Positions 15,717-23,902 of a DNA stretch of 64,000 bases are shown here, piece after piece. The position numbers and the translations under genes are program-made. How positions within the stretch are numbered: the stretch's first letter is position 1; each line of letters opens with the position of its first letter. The notes under the pieces were generated by a model. That model saw only the letters and a program-made list of their open reading frames with translations. It did not search any database and had not been told where the DNA came from. The stretch comes from an uncultured Eubacteriales bacterium (lineage in GTDB: Bacteria > Bacillota > Clostridia > Christensenellales > Aristaeellaceae): NCBI GenBank assembly GCA_900320085.1, contig ONRC01000004.1:1-64000 (forward strand), in the 5' to 3' direction.

Positions 15717-15748
15717 TCCCCTATATTGTTTTTTGGCTGTACTTCAGC

Positions 15749-16501
15749 TTAGCCCCGTTTGGAAGCATAGGTAAAGCTTTGCAGAAAGCGCTGCGCCCGT
15801 TCCGTTGCGGGAGCGTGGAAAAACGCTTCCGGTGTTCCTTCTTCCAGCACCACGCCTTCCTCCAGGAACAGCACCCGATCCGCCACGGCCTCGGCAAAAC
15901 GCATTTCATGGGTCACGATGGCCATGGTCATGCCGCCCCGGGCCAGGTCGATGACGACGTTCAGCACTTCGCTGACCATTTCCGGGTCAAGGGCCGCTGT
16001 GATTTCATCCAGCAGCAGAATCTCCGGATGCATCAGCATGGCGCGCACCAGGGCCACGCGCTGCTTCTGCCCGCCGGACAGGGTGCGGGGATAGACGTGC
16101 GCTTTTTCCTTAAGGTCCACACGCTCCAGCAGCTGAAGCGCTTCCCGTTCCACTTCCTGCCGGGGCTTGCCCAAGGCTTTGGTGGGGCCGAGGAGCAGAT
16201 TGTCCATCACCTTCATATGGGGGAACAGATCGTAGCTTTGAAAGACCATACCGATCTTCTGGCGCACCACATGCAGGTCCTTTACGCGGCCCGATATTTT
16301 TTCATCCCGCAGCCAGATTTCGCCCTTGTCAATGGTTTCCAGACCGTTGATGCAACGAAGCAGCGTGCTTTTTCCGCACCCGCTGGGGCCTACGATCACA
16401 ACCACTTCGCCTTCCCGGATTTCCAGCGAAACGCCCCGGAGCACGCCGGTGCCGTCAAAGGACTTGTGAATATCGTTGACTCGAAGAATCGTATCAGACA
16501 T
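15749..16501 (-). CDS. Polar amino-acid ABC importer, ATP-binding subunit
   Basis: 250 residues from ATG at 16501 (AGGGG about 11 nt upstream). Walker A GPSGCGKST, Q-loop MVFQSYDLFPHM, signature LSGGQKQR, Walker B LLLDEITAALDPE and the H-loop VTHEM are all present. The closest family is the GlnQ/HisP-type ATPase that powers amino-acid uptake. It follows the two permease genes by 16 bp and forms an operon with them; the binding-protein gene lies downstream under separate control. Confidence 0.92.
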   Translation of the reverse strand: MSDTILRVNDIHKSFDGTGVLRGVSLEIREGEVVVIVGPSGCGKSTLLRCINGLETIDKGEIWLRDEKISGRVKDLHVVRQKIGMVFQSYDLFPHMKVMDNLLLGPTKALGKPRQEVEREALQLLERVDLKEKAHVYPRTLSGGQKQRVALVRAMLMHPEILLLDEITAALDPEMVSEVLNVVIDLARGGMTMAIVTHEMRFAEAVADRVLFLEEGVVLEEGTPEAFFHAPATERAQRFLQSFTYASKRG

Positions 16502-16517
16502 ATTTGCACACACCCCT

Positions 16518-17189
16518 TCATGCCCAGCGTTTTTCAAGCTGTTTTGCCAATAGAGAGAAGGGCCAGCATACCAGGAAGTAAAGCAGGAAAATTACGAAAT
16601 ACACCCAGAACGCGGCGTCGGGCTGCCTGTAAAACTGGCCGATGATCTGCTGCCCTACTTTCAAAACCTCTGTCACGTTGATCATCTTCACCAACGCCGT
16701 GGTTTTGATGATGCGGGTGGACAGGTTGATGGCCTGCGGCAGCAGGCGGCGCAGGGTTTGCGGAATCAGCACGTACAGATAAACCTGGCCTTTTGTCAGG
16801 CCTATGGCTGCCGCTGATTCCGTTTGATGCGGGGGAATGGAGGTGAGGGCTCCGCGAATCAGATCGCCCATTTCCGCCGTGCCCCAGAAGGTGAACACGA
16901 TCACGGCGCTGGTTTCCCCGTCCAAATCCCAGCCGAACAGGCGGGCAAAGCCGAAATACACCAGATACAGCAGCACCAGCTGGGGCATGAAGCGCACGAT
17001 CTCCAGCCACACCCGGCAGAAAAACTGGACGATTTTCCGTTTGGATAGCATCAGCAGCCCGAACAGCAGACCGAACAGGCAGGAAAGCCCGATGGTGATG
17101 AGGGCTAAGCGCAGCGTGACCCAGAGGCCGCCCAGGAGCCGCTGAAAATTGATGCCCTTAAACAGAACGCTGATCCCCAAATCCTGCAT
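16518..17189 (-). CDS. Polar amino-acid ABC importer, permease 2
   Basis: 223 residues of the HisM/GlnP family, with the N-terminal LLGGLWVTLRLALITIGLSCLFG helix and the EAA loop ESAAAIGLTKGQVYLYVLIPQTLRRLLPQ that contacts the ATPase. About five membrane helices. Its ATG lies 31 bp inside the end of the preceding permease gene, a translational-coupling overlap. It pairs with the permease at 17158-17829 to form the transmembrane channel. Confidence 0.9.
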   Translation of the reverse strand: MQDLGISVLFKGINFQRLLGGLWVTLRLALITIGLSCLFGLLFGLLMLSKRKIVQFFCRVWLEIVRFMPQLVLLYLVYFGFARLFGWDLDGETSAVIVFTFWGTAEMGDLIRGALTSIPPHQTESAAAIGLTKGQVYLYVLIPQTLRRLLPQAINLSTRIIKTTALVKMINVTEVLKVGQQIIGQFYRQPDAAFWVYFVIFLLYFLVCWPFSLLAKQLEKRWA

Positions 17190-17829
17190 AGCGGAGCCTC
17201 CTTTCCACCATCGTTGCGATCACAGACACAGGCAGCAGAATGATCAGATAGGCCGCCACCAGCATGAACAGCACCTCCACCGTGCGCCCGCCGCTGGTGC
17301 GCAGGGTATCCGCCACGTTCATTAAGTCCATCATGGCCAGCACGGAAAACACGCTGGTTTCTTTAATGAGGAAAATCACATTGGCAAACAGGGCGGGCGC
17401 CGCCGTTGCAAGCGCCTGGGGAAAAACCACATAGCGGATATTCTGTTTCCGGGTCAGGCCGATGCACGCCCCGGCCTCTACCTGCGCTTTGTCCACAGCA
17501 TCCAGGCCGCTGCGGAATGCTTCCGCCATATACGCGCCGCCTAAAAACGTAAGGCCGATCACGGCGCAGGCTTCCGCACTGAAACGGATGCCCACTCTGG
17601 GCAGACCGGCATACAGAAAAAAGAGCTGCACCAACAGCGGTGTGTTTCGGGCCAGTTCAATGTATCCTGCCGCGATCTGCCGAAAAACGGGCACACGAAA
17701 ATAACGCGCCAGGCAGCAAAGCATCCCCAGCGCCAAGGAGCACAGCACCCCATACAGCCCGAACCGCAGCGTCACCCACGCGCCGCCTGCATAATCCCAT
17801 ACATGGGAAGCAATAAACGACCAGTCCAC
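17158..17829 (-). CDS. Polar amino-acid ABC importer, permease 1
   Basis: 223 residues of the same family: YAGGAWVTLRFGLYGVLCSLALG, IELARNTPLLVQLFFLYAGLP and the EAA loop VEAGACIGLTRKQNIRYVVFPQALATAAP. The start is GTG at 17829, 6 nt after the GGAGG ribosome site. It is first in the operon permease, permease, ATPase. The -10-like TATAAT some 75 nt upstream has no good -35 partner. Confidence 0.9.
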   Translation of the reverse strand: MDWSFIASHVWDYAGGAWVTLRFGLYGVLCSLALGMLCCLARYFRVPVFRQIAAGYIELARNTPLLVQLFFLYAGLPRVGIRFSAEACAVIGLTFLGGAYMAEAFRSGLDAVDKAQVEAGACIGLTRKQNIRYVVFPQALATAAPALFANVIFLIKETSVFSVLAMMDLMNVADTLRTSGGRTVEVLFMLVAAYLIILLPVSVIATMVERRLRYAGFGDQRSV

Positions 17830-17838
17830 TTAATCCTC

Positions 17839-18111
17839 CGGAAAACAGGCCGGACAGCGGCAATCTGACCGGCTGCACAGCCTGCGACTGTGTATCCATT
17901 ATATGCAAAGGGCATGAAAAAGGAAATAGTATCCCTGCTTTTTTTGTGTATTTGCATTGGGTCATCTGCACAAGAAGCAGATAATGAGTCGATAAGTATT
18001 ATTTACCTCGTTTTTTTGTTGGCAGATTTTTTGTCACGGGAGCAATGAATGCCTGTTCAAAGACTGTTGATATAAAAAAGAAAGATTATTTTAAAAAATA
18101 TAAATTATCTA
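17839..18111. other. AT-rich divergent gap without a recognised gene
   Basis: Between the permease gene (minus) and the metY leader promoter (plus). It contains a T-run-rich stretch around 17938-18035 and an A/T tract at 18070-18111. The tract sits directly before the -35 box of the leader promoter and could act as an UP element. No credible ORF or hairpin terminator was seen. Confidence 0.5.
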
Positions 18112-18140
18112 TTGACATAGTAGACTTTTGATGGTAATAT
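18112..18140 (+). promoter_or_regulatory. Promoter of the metY leader
   Basis: TTGACA (18112-18117), 17 nt, TAATAT (18135-18140), with a 40-nt A/T tract just upstream. Confidence 0.75.
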
Positions 18141-18171
18141 ACAGTCATTCAATTGAAAGGAGGCGCAAAAC

Positions 18172-18273
18172 ATGCTGAAAACACAGGATGGAATGATGTG
18201 GTGTCGAATGCTGATCTCCCGGACATGTTCCGTGGCAGGGGCGTTCGGCTGTTTGCGCCGCGCTTTCAAATGA
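18172..18273 (+). CDS. Met/Cys-containing leader peptide of metY
   Basis: 33 codons, 7 nt after AAAGGAGG. Residues 8-13 read MMWCRM, and Cys recurs at 19 and 27, so the peptide holds four Met (counting the start) and three Cys. A hairpin (18277-18297) and then a terminator (18313-18347) follow before the sulfhydrylase start at 18401. The last part (GCLRRAFK) resembles the ELCLR end of the leader at 15542-15619. Inference: ribosome stalling at Met or Cys codons under starvation relieves termination. There is no visible S-box or T-box element in the interval. Confidence 0.65.
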   Translation: MLKTQDGMMWCRMLISRTCSVAGAFGCLRRAFK

Positions 18274-18312
18274 TTTCGCGGGGATGCTGATCCCGCGTTT
18301 GACTGCCATTTG

Positions 18313-18347
18313 TCCGGGAGCTTCGTGGAAAAAGCCCCCGGATTTTT
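18313..18347 (+). terminator. Attenuator-type terminator before metY
   Basis: TCCGGG plus GCTT (18313-18323) pairs with AAGC and CCCGGA (18332-18342) with one bulge, followed by TTTTT. The 3' half (CCCCCGGA, 18335-18342) can instead pair with TCCGGGGG (18352-18359), a mutually exclusive hairpin. Confidence 0.7.
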
Positions 18348-18400
18348 CTATTCCGGGGGGGACGGTAAAAAACCGAAAAAAAGAAAAGGAGAAAACGATC

Positions 18401-19684
18401 ATGTCTCAGTATAAGTTTGAAACCTTGCAGCTTCATGTAGGACAGGAACAGGCTGACCCCGCCACCGATGCCCGCGCGGTGCCGATTTATCAGACCACCT
18501 CATATGTATTCCACAGCAGCCAGCACGCGGCGGACCGTTTCGGGCTGGCGGACGCGGGGAACATTTACGGCAGGCTGACCAACTCCACCCAGGAGGTGCT
18601 GGAAAAGCGCCTGGCGGCTTTGGAGGGCGGCAGCGCGGCGCTGGCGGTGGCTTCCGGGGCGGCAGCAATCACCTACACCATTGAAGCCCTGGCTGCCAAT
18701 GGCGGGCATATCGTGGCGCAGAAAACCATCTATGGCGGCAGCTTCAACCTGCTGGGCCACACCCTGCCCCAGTATGGCGTCACCACCACCTTTGTGGATG
18801 CCCATAACCTGGGCGAGGTGGAAAGCGCCATTCAGGAAAACACCCGGGCCATCTATCTGGAAACCCTGGGCAATCCCAACAGCGATATTCCGGATATCGA
18901 CGCCATCGCGGCCATCGCCCACAAGCACGGCCTGCCCCTGGTGATCGACAACACCTTCGGCACGCCCTACCTGATCCGTCCCATCGAGCACGGTGCGGAC
19001 ATCGTGGTGCATTCCGCCACCAAGTTTATTGGCGGTCATGGCACCACTCTGGGCGGCATCATCGTGGAAAGCGGAAAGTTTAACTGGAAGGCCAGCGGAA
19101 AATATCCCAACATCGCCGCGCCGAATCCCAGCTACCACGGGGTATCCTTCTACGACGCGGTGGGCCCCGCGGCGTTCGTGACCTATATCCGGGCCATTCT
19201 GCTGCGGGATACCGGCGCGGCCATTTCCCCCTTCAATGCTTTCCTGCTGCTGCAAGGGGTGGAAACGCTGTCCCTCCGGCTGGAGCGCCACGCGGAGAAC
19301 ACCAGGAAAGTGGTGGAATACCTGAGCCATCACCCGTTGGTGGAAAAGGTCAATCATCCTTCTCTGCCGGACCATCCCGACCATGCGCTGTATGAGCGCT
19401 ATTTCCCCAATGGCGGCGCGTCCATCTTCACCTTTGAAATCAAGGGCGGACAGCGGGAAGCCTGGGCCTTCATTGATCATCTGCAAATCTTCTCCCTGCT
19501 GGCGAACGTGGCGGATGTGAAGAGCCTGGTCATTCATCCGGCTTCCACCACCCATTCCCAGCTGAGCCTGGAGGAACTGCTGGATCAGGGCATCAAGCCC
19601 AACACCATCCGCCTCTCCATCGGCACCGAGCATATCGACGATATTTTAGCTGATCTGGAAAATGGTTTCTCCGCTGTGCAGTAA
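18401..19684 (+). CDS. metY: O-acetylhomoserine sulfhydrylase
   Basis: 427 residues from ATG at 18401 (AAAGGAG 8 nt upstream). PLP enzyme of the Cys/Met-metabolism family that makes homocysteine from O-acetylhomoserine and sulfide. Visible: the N-terminal FETLQLHVGQEQADPATDARAVPIYQTTSYVF, GSAALAVASGAAAITY, LGNPNSDIPDI, and HSATKFIGGHG with the PLP-binding Lys208. The length near 430, rather than about 390, favours the sulfhydrylase over cystathionine gamma-synthase or beta-lyase. It is preceded by the leader ORF and attenuator and followed by a strong terminator, so it is monocistronic. Confidence 0.9.
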   Translation: MSQYKFETLQLHVGQEQADPATDARAVPIYQTTSYVFHSSQHAADRFGLADAGNIYGRLTNSTQEVLEKRLAALEGGSAALAVASGAAAITYTIEALAANGGHIVAQKTIYGGSFNLLGHTLPQYGVTTTFVDAHNLGEVESAIQENTRAIYLETLGNPNSDIPDIDAIAAIAHKHGLPLVIDNTFGTPYLIRPIEHGADIVVHSATKFIGGHGTTLGGIIVESGKFNWKASGKYPNIAAPNPSYHGVSFYDAVGPAAFVTYIRAILLRDTGAAISPFNAFLLLQGVETLSLRLERHAENTRKVVEYLSHHPLVEKVNHPSLPDHPDHALYERYFPNGGASIFTFEIKGGQREAWAFIDHLQIFSLLANVADVKSLVIHPASTTHSQLSLEELLDQGIKPNTIRLSIGTEHIDDILADLENGFSAVQ

Positions 19685-19783
19685 AGCTCTTTGACAATCC
19701 TGGAAGTGACCGGTACGGGCATCAGCAGCGGAGCTTCGTCCCAACCAACGAATTGATATTTTTACAGGAAGATAACAAAACAG

Positions 19784-19827
19784 TGCCGCCTGAACTTCCT
19801 TTGCTCAGGCGGCAACTCATTTTTTTT
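19784..19827 (+). terminator. Terminator of metY
   Basis: TGCCGCCTGA (19784-19793) pairs with TCAGGCGGCA (19805-19814); eight T follow at 19820-19827. It also faces the end of the convergent gene at 19827. Confidence 0.85.
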
Positions 19828-20291
19828 CAAGCCCGCGCCCATGCGCCGAGGGCTTTGTCATGGGCGGTCACGGTGAGCATATCGCCGTGCTTCCAGTCTG
19901 GGCGGGGCAGATTGGCGTCGTAGTAGAACAGCCGGTCGTCCTCCGGGTCGTCCATGTTCCCGACGCTCAGCATCATGGGGTAATACTTTACCCCGTCCCG
20001 GTCCACGGCGACTTCTTCCATTTCCTTGAACGCGCCGGTGGTGGTGCGCGTCCTGCCGTGGAGCACGTCGTTCAGATGCCGCCGGTAAGCCCGCAGCGGG
20101 GACAGCAGCAGCCCTTCGCAAAAAATGATGCCCGCCCCCAGCACCAGCGACAGCGCCGTGGTGATCCACCGGACGCGGAACACAAACGACACGATCACCC
20201 CCGCCAGCAGCAGCGCCGCAGGGATGCTCAGCAGCAGCCTGCGCTGCTTGATCTGGGCGCAAATATCGCTGTAATCCTGTTCAGTATACAA
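19827..20291 (-). CDS. Two-helix membrane protein of unknown function
   Basis: 154 residues, TTG start at 20291 with GAGGG 7 nt upstream. Helices lie at about 20-38 (LLLSIPAALLLAGVIVSFVF) and 43-64, then a soluble C-terminal part of mixed beta character (KEMEEVAVDRDGVKYYPMMLSV... GDMLTVTAHDKALGAW). The pattern is like small membrane proteins with a cytoplasmic beta domain. No family was recognised. It is alone, convergent with metY and divergent from the secreted protein at 20503. Confidence 0.6.
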   Translation of the reverse strand: MYTEQDYSDICAQIKQRRLLLSIPAALLLAGVIVSFVFRVRWITTALSLVLGAGIIFCEGLLLSPLRAYRRHLNDVLHGRTRTTTGAFKEMEEVAVDRDGVKYYPMMLSVGNMDDPEDDRLFYYDANLPRPDWKHGDMLTVTAHDKALGAWARA

Positions 20292-20502
20292 AGCATGATC
20301 CCTCTCTTTGCCAGAATGAAAAAACCTCTCCGCTTTTTATCATACCGCAATCCCCGCCAAAAGTACACCCCCAAACGGTGGCGATATTGTGGCACAGGGC
20401 GCAACGGCATGAAAAGTTTTTCCTCCGGGAAGAAACGGGATGTGCCGAACGTTTTAATCGCGGAGCGGGAAGAAGAAACTCCCGCCGGAAAGAAGGAAAA
20501 GC

Positions 20503-21399
20503 ATGAAAAAACTGATTTGCCTGACGCTGACGCTTGCCATGCTCCTGACCGCCTGCCTGGCCGCGGCGGAAGCACAGCCGGCCCTGTCCTTTGCCGATCT
20601 GGATGAACTGGACTGGACGTTCAGCAGCGGCGTCGGCGGGTGGTACACCTGCATCTGGATCGAGGAAGACGGCACGTTTACCGGTGAATTCCACGACAGC
20701 GAAATGGGCGAGGCGGACGAAGCCTACCCCGACGGCACCGTGTACGGCTGCCTGTTCCATGGCAGAATGACCCTGGACGAACAGGCGGATGAATACACCT
20801 GGAAAATCCATGTGGACGAAGTGGAACTGGACGAGGGCCAGGTGCCCGAGGCGATCGAGGACGGCATGCGGTTTGTGACCTGCGAGCCTTACGGCCTGAA
20901 AGCGGGCAACGACATGCTGCTGTACCTGCCCGGCACGCCGGTGGAAAAGCTGCCCGAAGACTTCCTGATGTGGGCGCACCTGTACGCATACGGCGAGGAT
21001 GTGAAGGAGCTGCCCTATTACGGCCTGTATGATCCCCAGGAGGAGACCGGCTTCATCGGCGAGGAGCCGTATGGGAGCTTTGACGAGATCGTGGGCGTGT
21101 GGCGCAAAGAGGGCGAGAAAGCCAGCGAAACCTACACGCAGCTGACGATCAAAAGCGACGGCACCGGGGAGATGATCACCCTGCCCGAAGGAACGGGCGT
21201 GCCGCTGACCTGGTACGCGGACGGTGAAGGCTGGACGGTGTGCTTCGGCTCTCCCGATACAACCGGTAAAGTATCGTATGACGCCGAAACCGATCAGCTG
21301 ACCGTTACAGAACCCATGGAAAACGGCGAAAACCAATACACCGTCTACTTCAGGGACTGGTGGACTGAATCGGAGCTATTCTTTTCGGAAGGTCTCTGA
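20503..21399 (+). CDS. Secreted protein of unknown function
   Basis: 298 residues, start chosen from AAGGAAAA before the ATG at 20503. An N-terminal export signal contains LTAC (possible lipobox, Cys18) and AAAEA-Q (possible SPase I site), so whether it is lipidated is unclear. The mature part is acidic with two beta-rich halves (20-190, 200-298): GGWYTCIWIEEDGTFTGEFHD and VGVWRKEG... LTIKSDGTGEM. Both look like lipocalin-type strand repeats starting with a Trp. No catalytic motif was seen. A terminator follows directly. Confidence 0.65.
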   Translation: MKKLICLTLTLAMLLTACLAAAEAQPALSFADLDELDWTFSSGVGGWYTCIWIEEDGTFTGEFHDSEMGEADEAYPDGTVYGCLFHGRMTLDEQADEYTWKIHVDEVELDEGQVPEAIEDGMRFVTCEPYGLKAGNDMLLYLPGTPVEKLPEDFLMWAHLYAYGEDVKELPYYGLYDPQEETGFIGEEPYGSFDEIVGVWRKEGEKASETYTQLTIKSDGTGEMITLPEGTGVPLTWYADGEGWTVCFGSPDTTGKVSYDAETDQLTVTEPMENGENQYTVYFRDWWTESELFFSEGL

Positions 21400-21435
21400 T
21401 CAGTTGATGCTTCGGAAAAACCGCAAAACACAGCG

Positions 21436-21472
21436 AGGCCGCCTCACAAACCGTGAGGCGGCCTGTTTCTTT
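21436..21472 (+). terminator. Terminator between convergent genes
   Basis: AGGCCGCCTCAC (21436-21447) pairs perfectly with GTGAGGCGGCCT (21453-21464), then GTTTCTTT. Confidence 0.8.
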
Positions 21473-21482
21473 CCGCAAATCC

Positions 21483-22496
21483 TTATTCCTGGGGTTTGTC
21501 GTTTTCCTCGTCCTCTTCGTCGTCCTCGTCCACCTCGGTGGCCAGGCCGCGGTTGACCTGCACGCCCTCCATACGGGAGTTGATGAACTTATCGAACACA
21601 CCGTTGGTGTAGCTGGCATAGACGAACCGCGCCATGGCGAAGCCAATCAGGATGTAGTACGCGCCCAGCGCCAGCAGGGCCAGCAGCGCGCCGGTAAACA
21701 TGAAGATGGCAATGCAGATGGCGGTGGGCACCAGCATGATCAGACGGATGCCCACGGTCTGGGGCAGACGGCCCACGGCCATGATCAGGCTGTTGCGCAC
21801 AAGCTGCGGGAACGTGACCTTATACGATACCATCATGGGATACATGAACGTGACGCCCAGCATCCACACGATGCTGACGACCACGATCAGCATCTGCGGC
21901 ACCATGAACAGCACGTTCGTGGCCGCCTGCTGGCCGTAGAACTGATACCCTACATACAGGATGATGGGTACCACCGACGTGATAACGGACACCAGCAGCC
22001 CCTGCTTCCAGTTTTCCTTCACCGCATCCTTAAAGTCCGCCCAGATGAAGGCATGCTCGTCACGGCTCCAGTTGCGGGTTACATAGGCCAGACCCGCCTG
22101 CACCGGGCCGGTGATAGCGATACAGGGGATGCACCACAGGCAGAACGTGCTCAGCAGGCTGCGGGCCATCTCTACCATCCACACATCCAGGTCCATGCCG
22201 GACAGCACCTTGATCTGTTCCTCCGTCAGCTGGCCCACATCGCCGGTATCCACATAGGCGGCGTATTCGGTGCGCACCATCATCACGTTCATCAGCGTGG
22301 TAACGCAGTAGCCGATCAGGATGATCAGCGGCAGCCACGCCGCCACCGTCATCAGATTCAGGCGGCACAGCGCGGCAAAGCGCACCCGCAGCATTTCCCA
22401 AAACAGCTGCCAGCGGTTGCGGGGCAGATCCTCCTTCCGGAAATCGCCTTTGCCGCTTTTTCCGTAATAATAATTGTTCATCATTCTTCCAAACAT
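21483..22496 (-). CDS. YesL-like (DUF624) membrane protein
   Basis: 337 residues from ATG at 22496; an ATG two codons earlier abuts the GGAGG site, so the second is better spaced. At least five hydrophobic helices. The segment ITGPVQAGLAYVTRNWSRDEHAFIWADFKDAVKENWKQ matches the YesL/DUF624 core (GPA..GL..v.r...r.e...W.dF...fk.N). The C-terminus is strongly acidic (EVDEDDEEDEEND). YesL-like proteins are often encoded with sugar transporters, and their function is unknown; here the gene has its own AT-rich upstream region and no sugar genes next to it. Confidence 0.7.
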   Translation of the reverse strand: MFGRMMNNYYYGKSGKGDFRKEDLPRNRWQLFWEMLRVRFAALCRLNLMTVAAWLPLIILIGYCVTTLMNVMMVRTEYAAYVDTGDVGQLTEEQIKVLSGMDLDVWMVEMARSLLSTFCLWCIPCIAITGPVQAGLAYVTRNWSRDEHAFIWADFKDAVKENWKQGLLVSVITSVVPIILYVGYQFYGQQAATNVLFMVPQMLIVVVSIVWMLGVTFMYPMMVSYKVTFPQLVRNSLIMAVGRLPQTVGIRLIMLVPTAICIAIFMFTGALLALLALGAYYILIGFAMARFVYASYTNGVFDKFINSRMEGVQVNRGLATEVDEDDEEDEENDKPQE

Positions 22497-22625
22497 GGCC
22501 ATTCCTCCACATCCATGCGCTGGGACAAATCAGCCGGCCTTCGCCGGAAAGCGCCTTTTTGTGCTATTATACTATATTTTTCTTCGCTTGAAAACCTACA
22601 TTTTCAAAAATCCATGGAATGGCAT

Positions 22626-22666
22626 AAAAAAACCGGGCGGCTTCGGGGATCATCGAAGCGGTCCGG
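22626..22666 (-). terminator. Terminator of the acyltransferase operon
   Basis: On the minus strand, an imperfect GC stem (22633-22645 with 22654-22666, including the pair CGAAG/CTTCG) is followed by seven T (22632-22626). Confidence 0.7.
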
Positions 22667-22670
22667 CCGT

Positions 22671-23900
22671 TCACTTTTCCGCCTTCGTTCTGCGGCGCAG
22701 GACGCGGGCGATGGGGCGTTCAAACAGGAAGGTGATGAGAGCGGCGAGAACAAGGGCGAACACGAAGCAGCAGATGGTGTAGGTCAATTGCCAACGGTAA
22801 TCGCCGTCCATCCAGGGCTGGGAGGAATCGCTGGGGGGAAAGCCCCATTCCTTCAGCTTTACCGCCAGCATCTGGTGATAAATATAAAACTGGAAGGAAA
22901 TGAGCGAAAGAAAGTGCATCACCTTGTTGCCCAGCAGGAATCGCATCGCGGGCAGGCTGAACGCGGCGCAGACCATCAGGCAGGCAAGCGCGGCGGACAG
23001 AGAAAAGCGGCGGTCCATCTGCCCCTGACGGATGAGCTCCTGGGTAGGGGAATAGGCCTGGGCCTGGGCGATGCGCGTGAGCACCGAAACGCAGAAAATC
23101 ACCAGCACCGTAAAGAACAGGCGGATCTTCGCGTCCGGCTCATTGCCCAGCCGCTTGCGCAGGGCTGCGAACACTGACGCGGCCACGAATCCATTGGCAT
23201 ATACGTCCAGGAACGCGGGAAGCTGGTTGAAATACATGCTGGTGTCCGGCTGCCGGGAGGCATAATACCGAAACGCGAAGGCCGCGCCCGCCATGGCAAA
23301 ATAGGTGACGACGGGCAGCTTCCGAAACGTCCGGGCCAGGAAGGGAAACAGCACATAAAACTGCATTTCCACCGCCAGCGTCCACAGCGCGCCGTTCAGG
23401 GGGGAACGGAAATAGCTGAAATAAAACAGGTTATGGGTGAAGGTCAGGTGGGACAGAATGTCCAGCACCGCGTCGGACGTCTGCGGATAATCACCCCGGA
23501 CGCAGCTGAAAACAAACATCGGCACCACGCACAGCAGATAGGAGGGCAGGATGCGGATGAGCCGCCGCTTGTAAAACGCGCCGACGGCGGGCAGCCTGCT
23601 ACCCGCCTGCGTGTAGGGCAGATACAGCAGAAAACCGCTGAGCAGCAGCAGCCCGTCTACCCAGATATACCCCGAGCGCAGCAAAAAATCCAGGCTGACA
23701 AATTCGCCCAGCACCTCAAATTGGGGCGCCAGCCAGCTCTGCTGCCAGATATGGAACCAGCCGACCAGCAGGATGCAAAGCACCCGGACGCCGTCCAGGA
23801 CGTCCAGGTGCTTTGCGTCCGGCCACATCCGATAGGATTGGAAGGGCTGGAACCGGCGGCTTTCGCGACGGGAAGGTATGCTGACGTTTTCGTTTTCCAT
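22671..23900 (-). CDS. Acyltransferase-3 family membrane protein
   Basis: 409 residues from ATG at 23900. About ten hydrophobic helices. The first one carries LDVLDGVRVLCILLVGWFHIWQQSW, the acyltransferase-3 (OafA/YrhL) start with a conserved catalytic-type His. RRLIRILPSYLLCV and NGALWTLAVEMQFYVLFPFL are further hallmarks. Such enzymes move acetyl or other acyl groups onto surface glycans or peptidoglycan. The start lies 2 nt after the stop of the repeat protein gene, so the two are coupled. The exact substrate is unknown. Confidence 0.85.
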   Translation of the reverse strand: MENENVSIPSRRESRRFQPFQSYRMWPDAKHLDVLDGVRVLCILLVGWFHIWQQSWLAPQFEVLGEFVSLDFLLRSGYIWVDGLLLLSGFLLYLPYTQAGSRLPAVGAFYKRRLIRILPSYLLCVVPMFVFSCVRGDYPQTSDAVLDILSHLTFTHNLFYFSYFRSPLNGALWTLAVEMQFYVLFPFLARTFRKLPVVTYFAMAGAAFAFRYYASRQPDTSMYFNQLPAFLDVYANGFVAASVFAALRKRLGNEPDAKIRLFFTVLVIFCVSVLTRIAQAQAYSPTQELIRQGQMDRRFSLSAALACLMVCAAFSLPAMRFLLGNKVMHFLSLISFQFYIYHQMLAVKLKEWGFPPSDSSQPWMDGDYRWQLTYTICCFVFALVLAALITFLFERPIARVLRRRTKAEK

Positions 23901-23902
23901 GG

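Noticed and set aside
17830..17990. Third leader peptide before the permease operon
   Set aside because: The short ORFs there (for example 17772-17957) have no ribosome site, no Met/Cys run and no following terminator.
18300..18400. SAM (S-box) riboswitch or T-box before metY
   Set aside because: The typical S-box core and the T-box TGGNACCGCG sequence are not visible; the leader ORF plus terminator explains the interval better.
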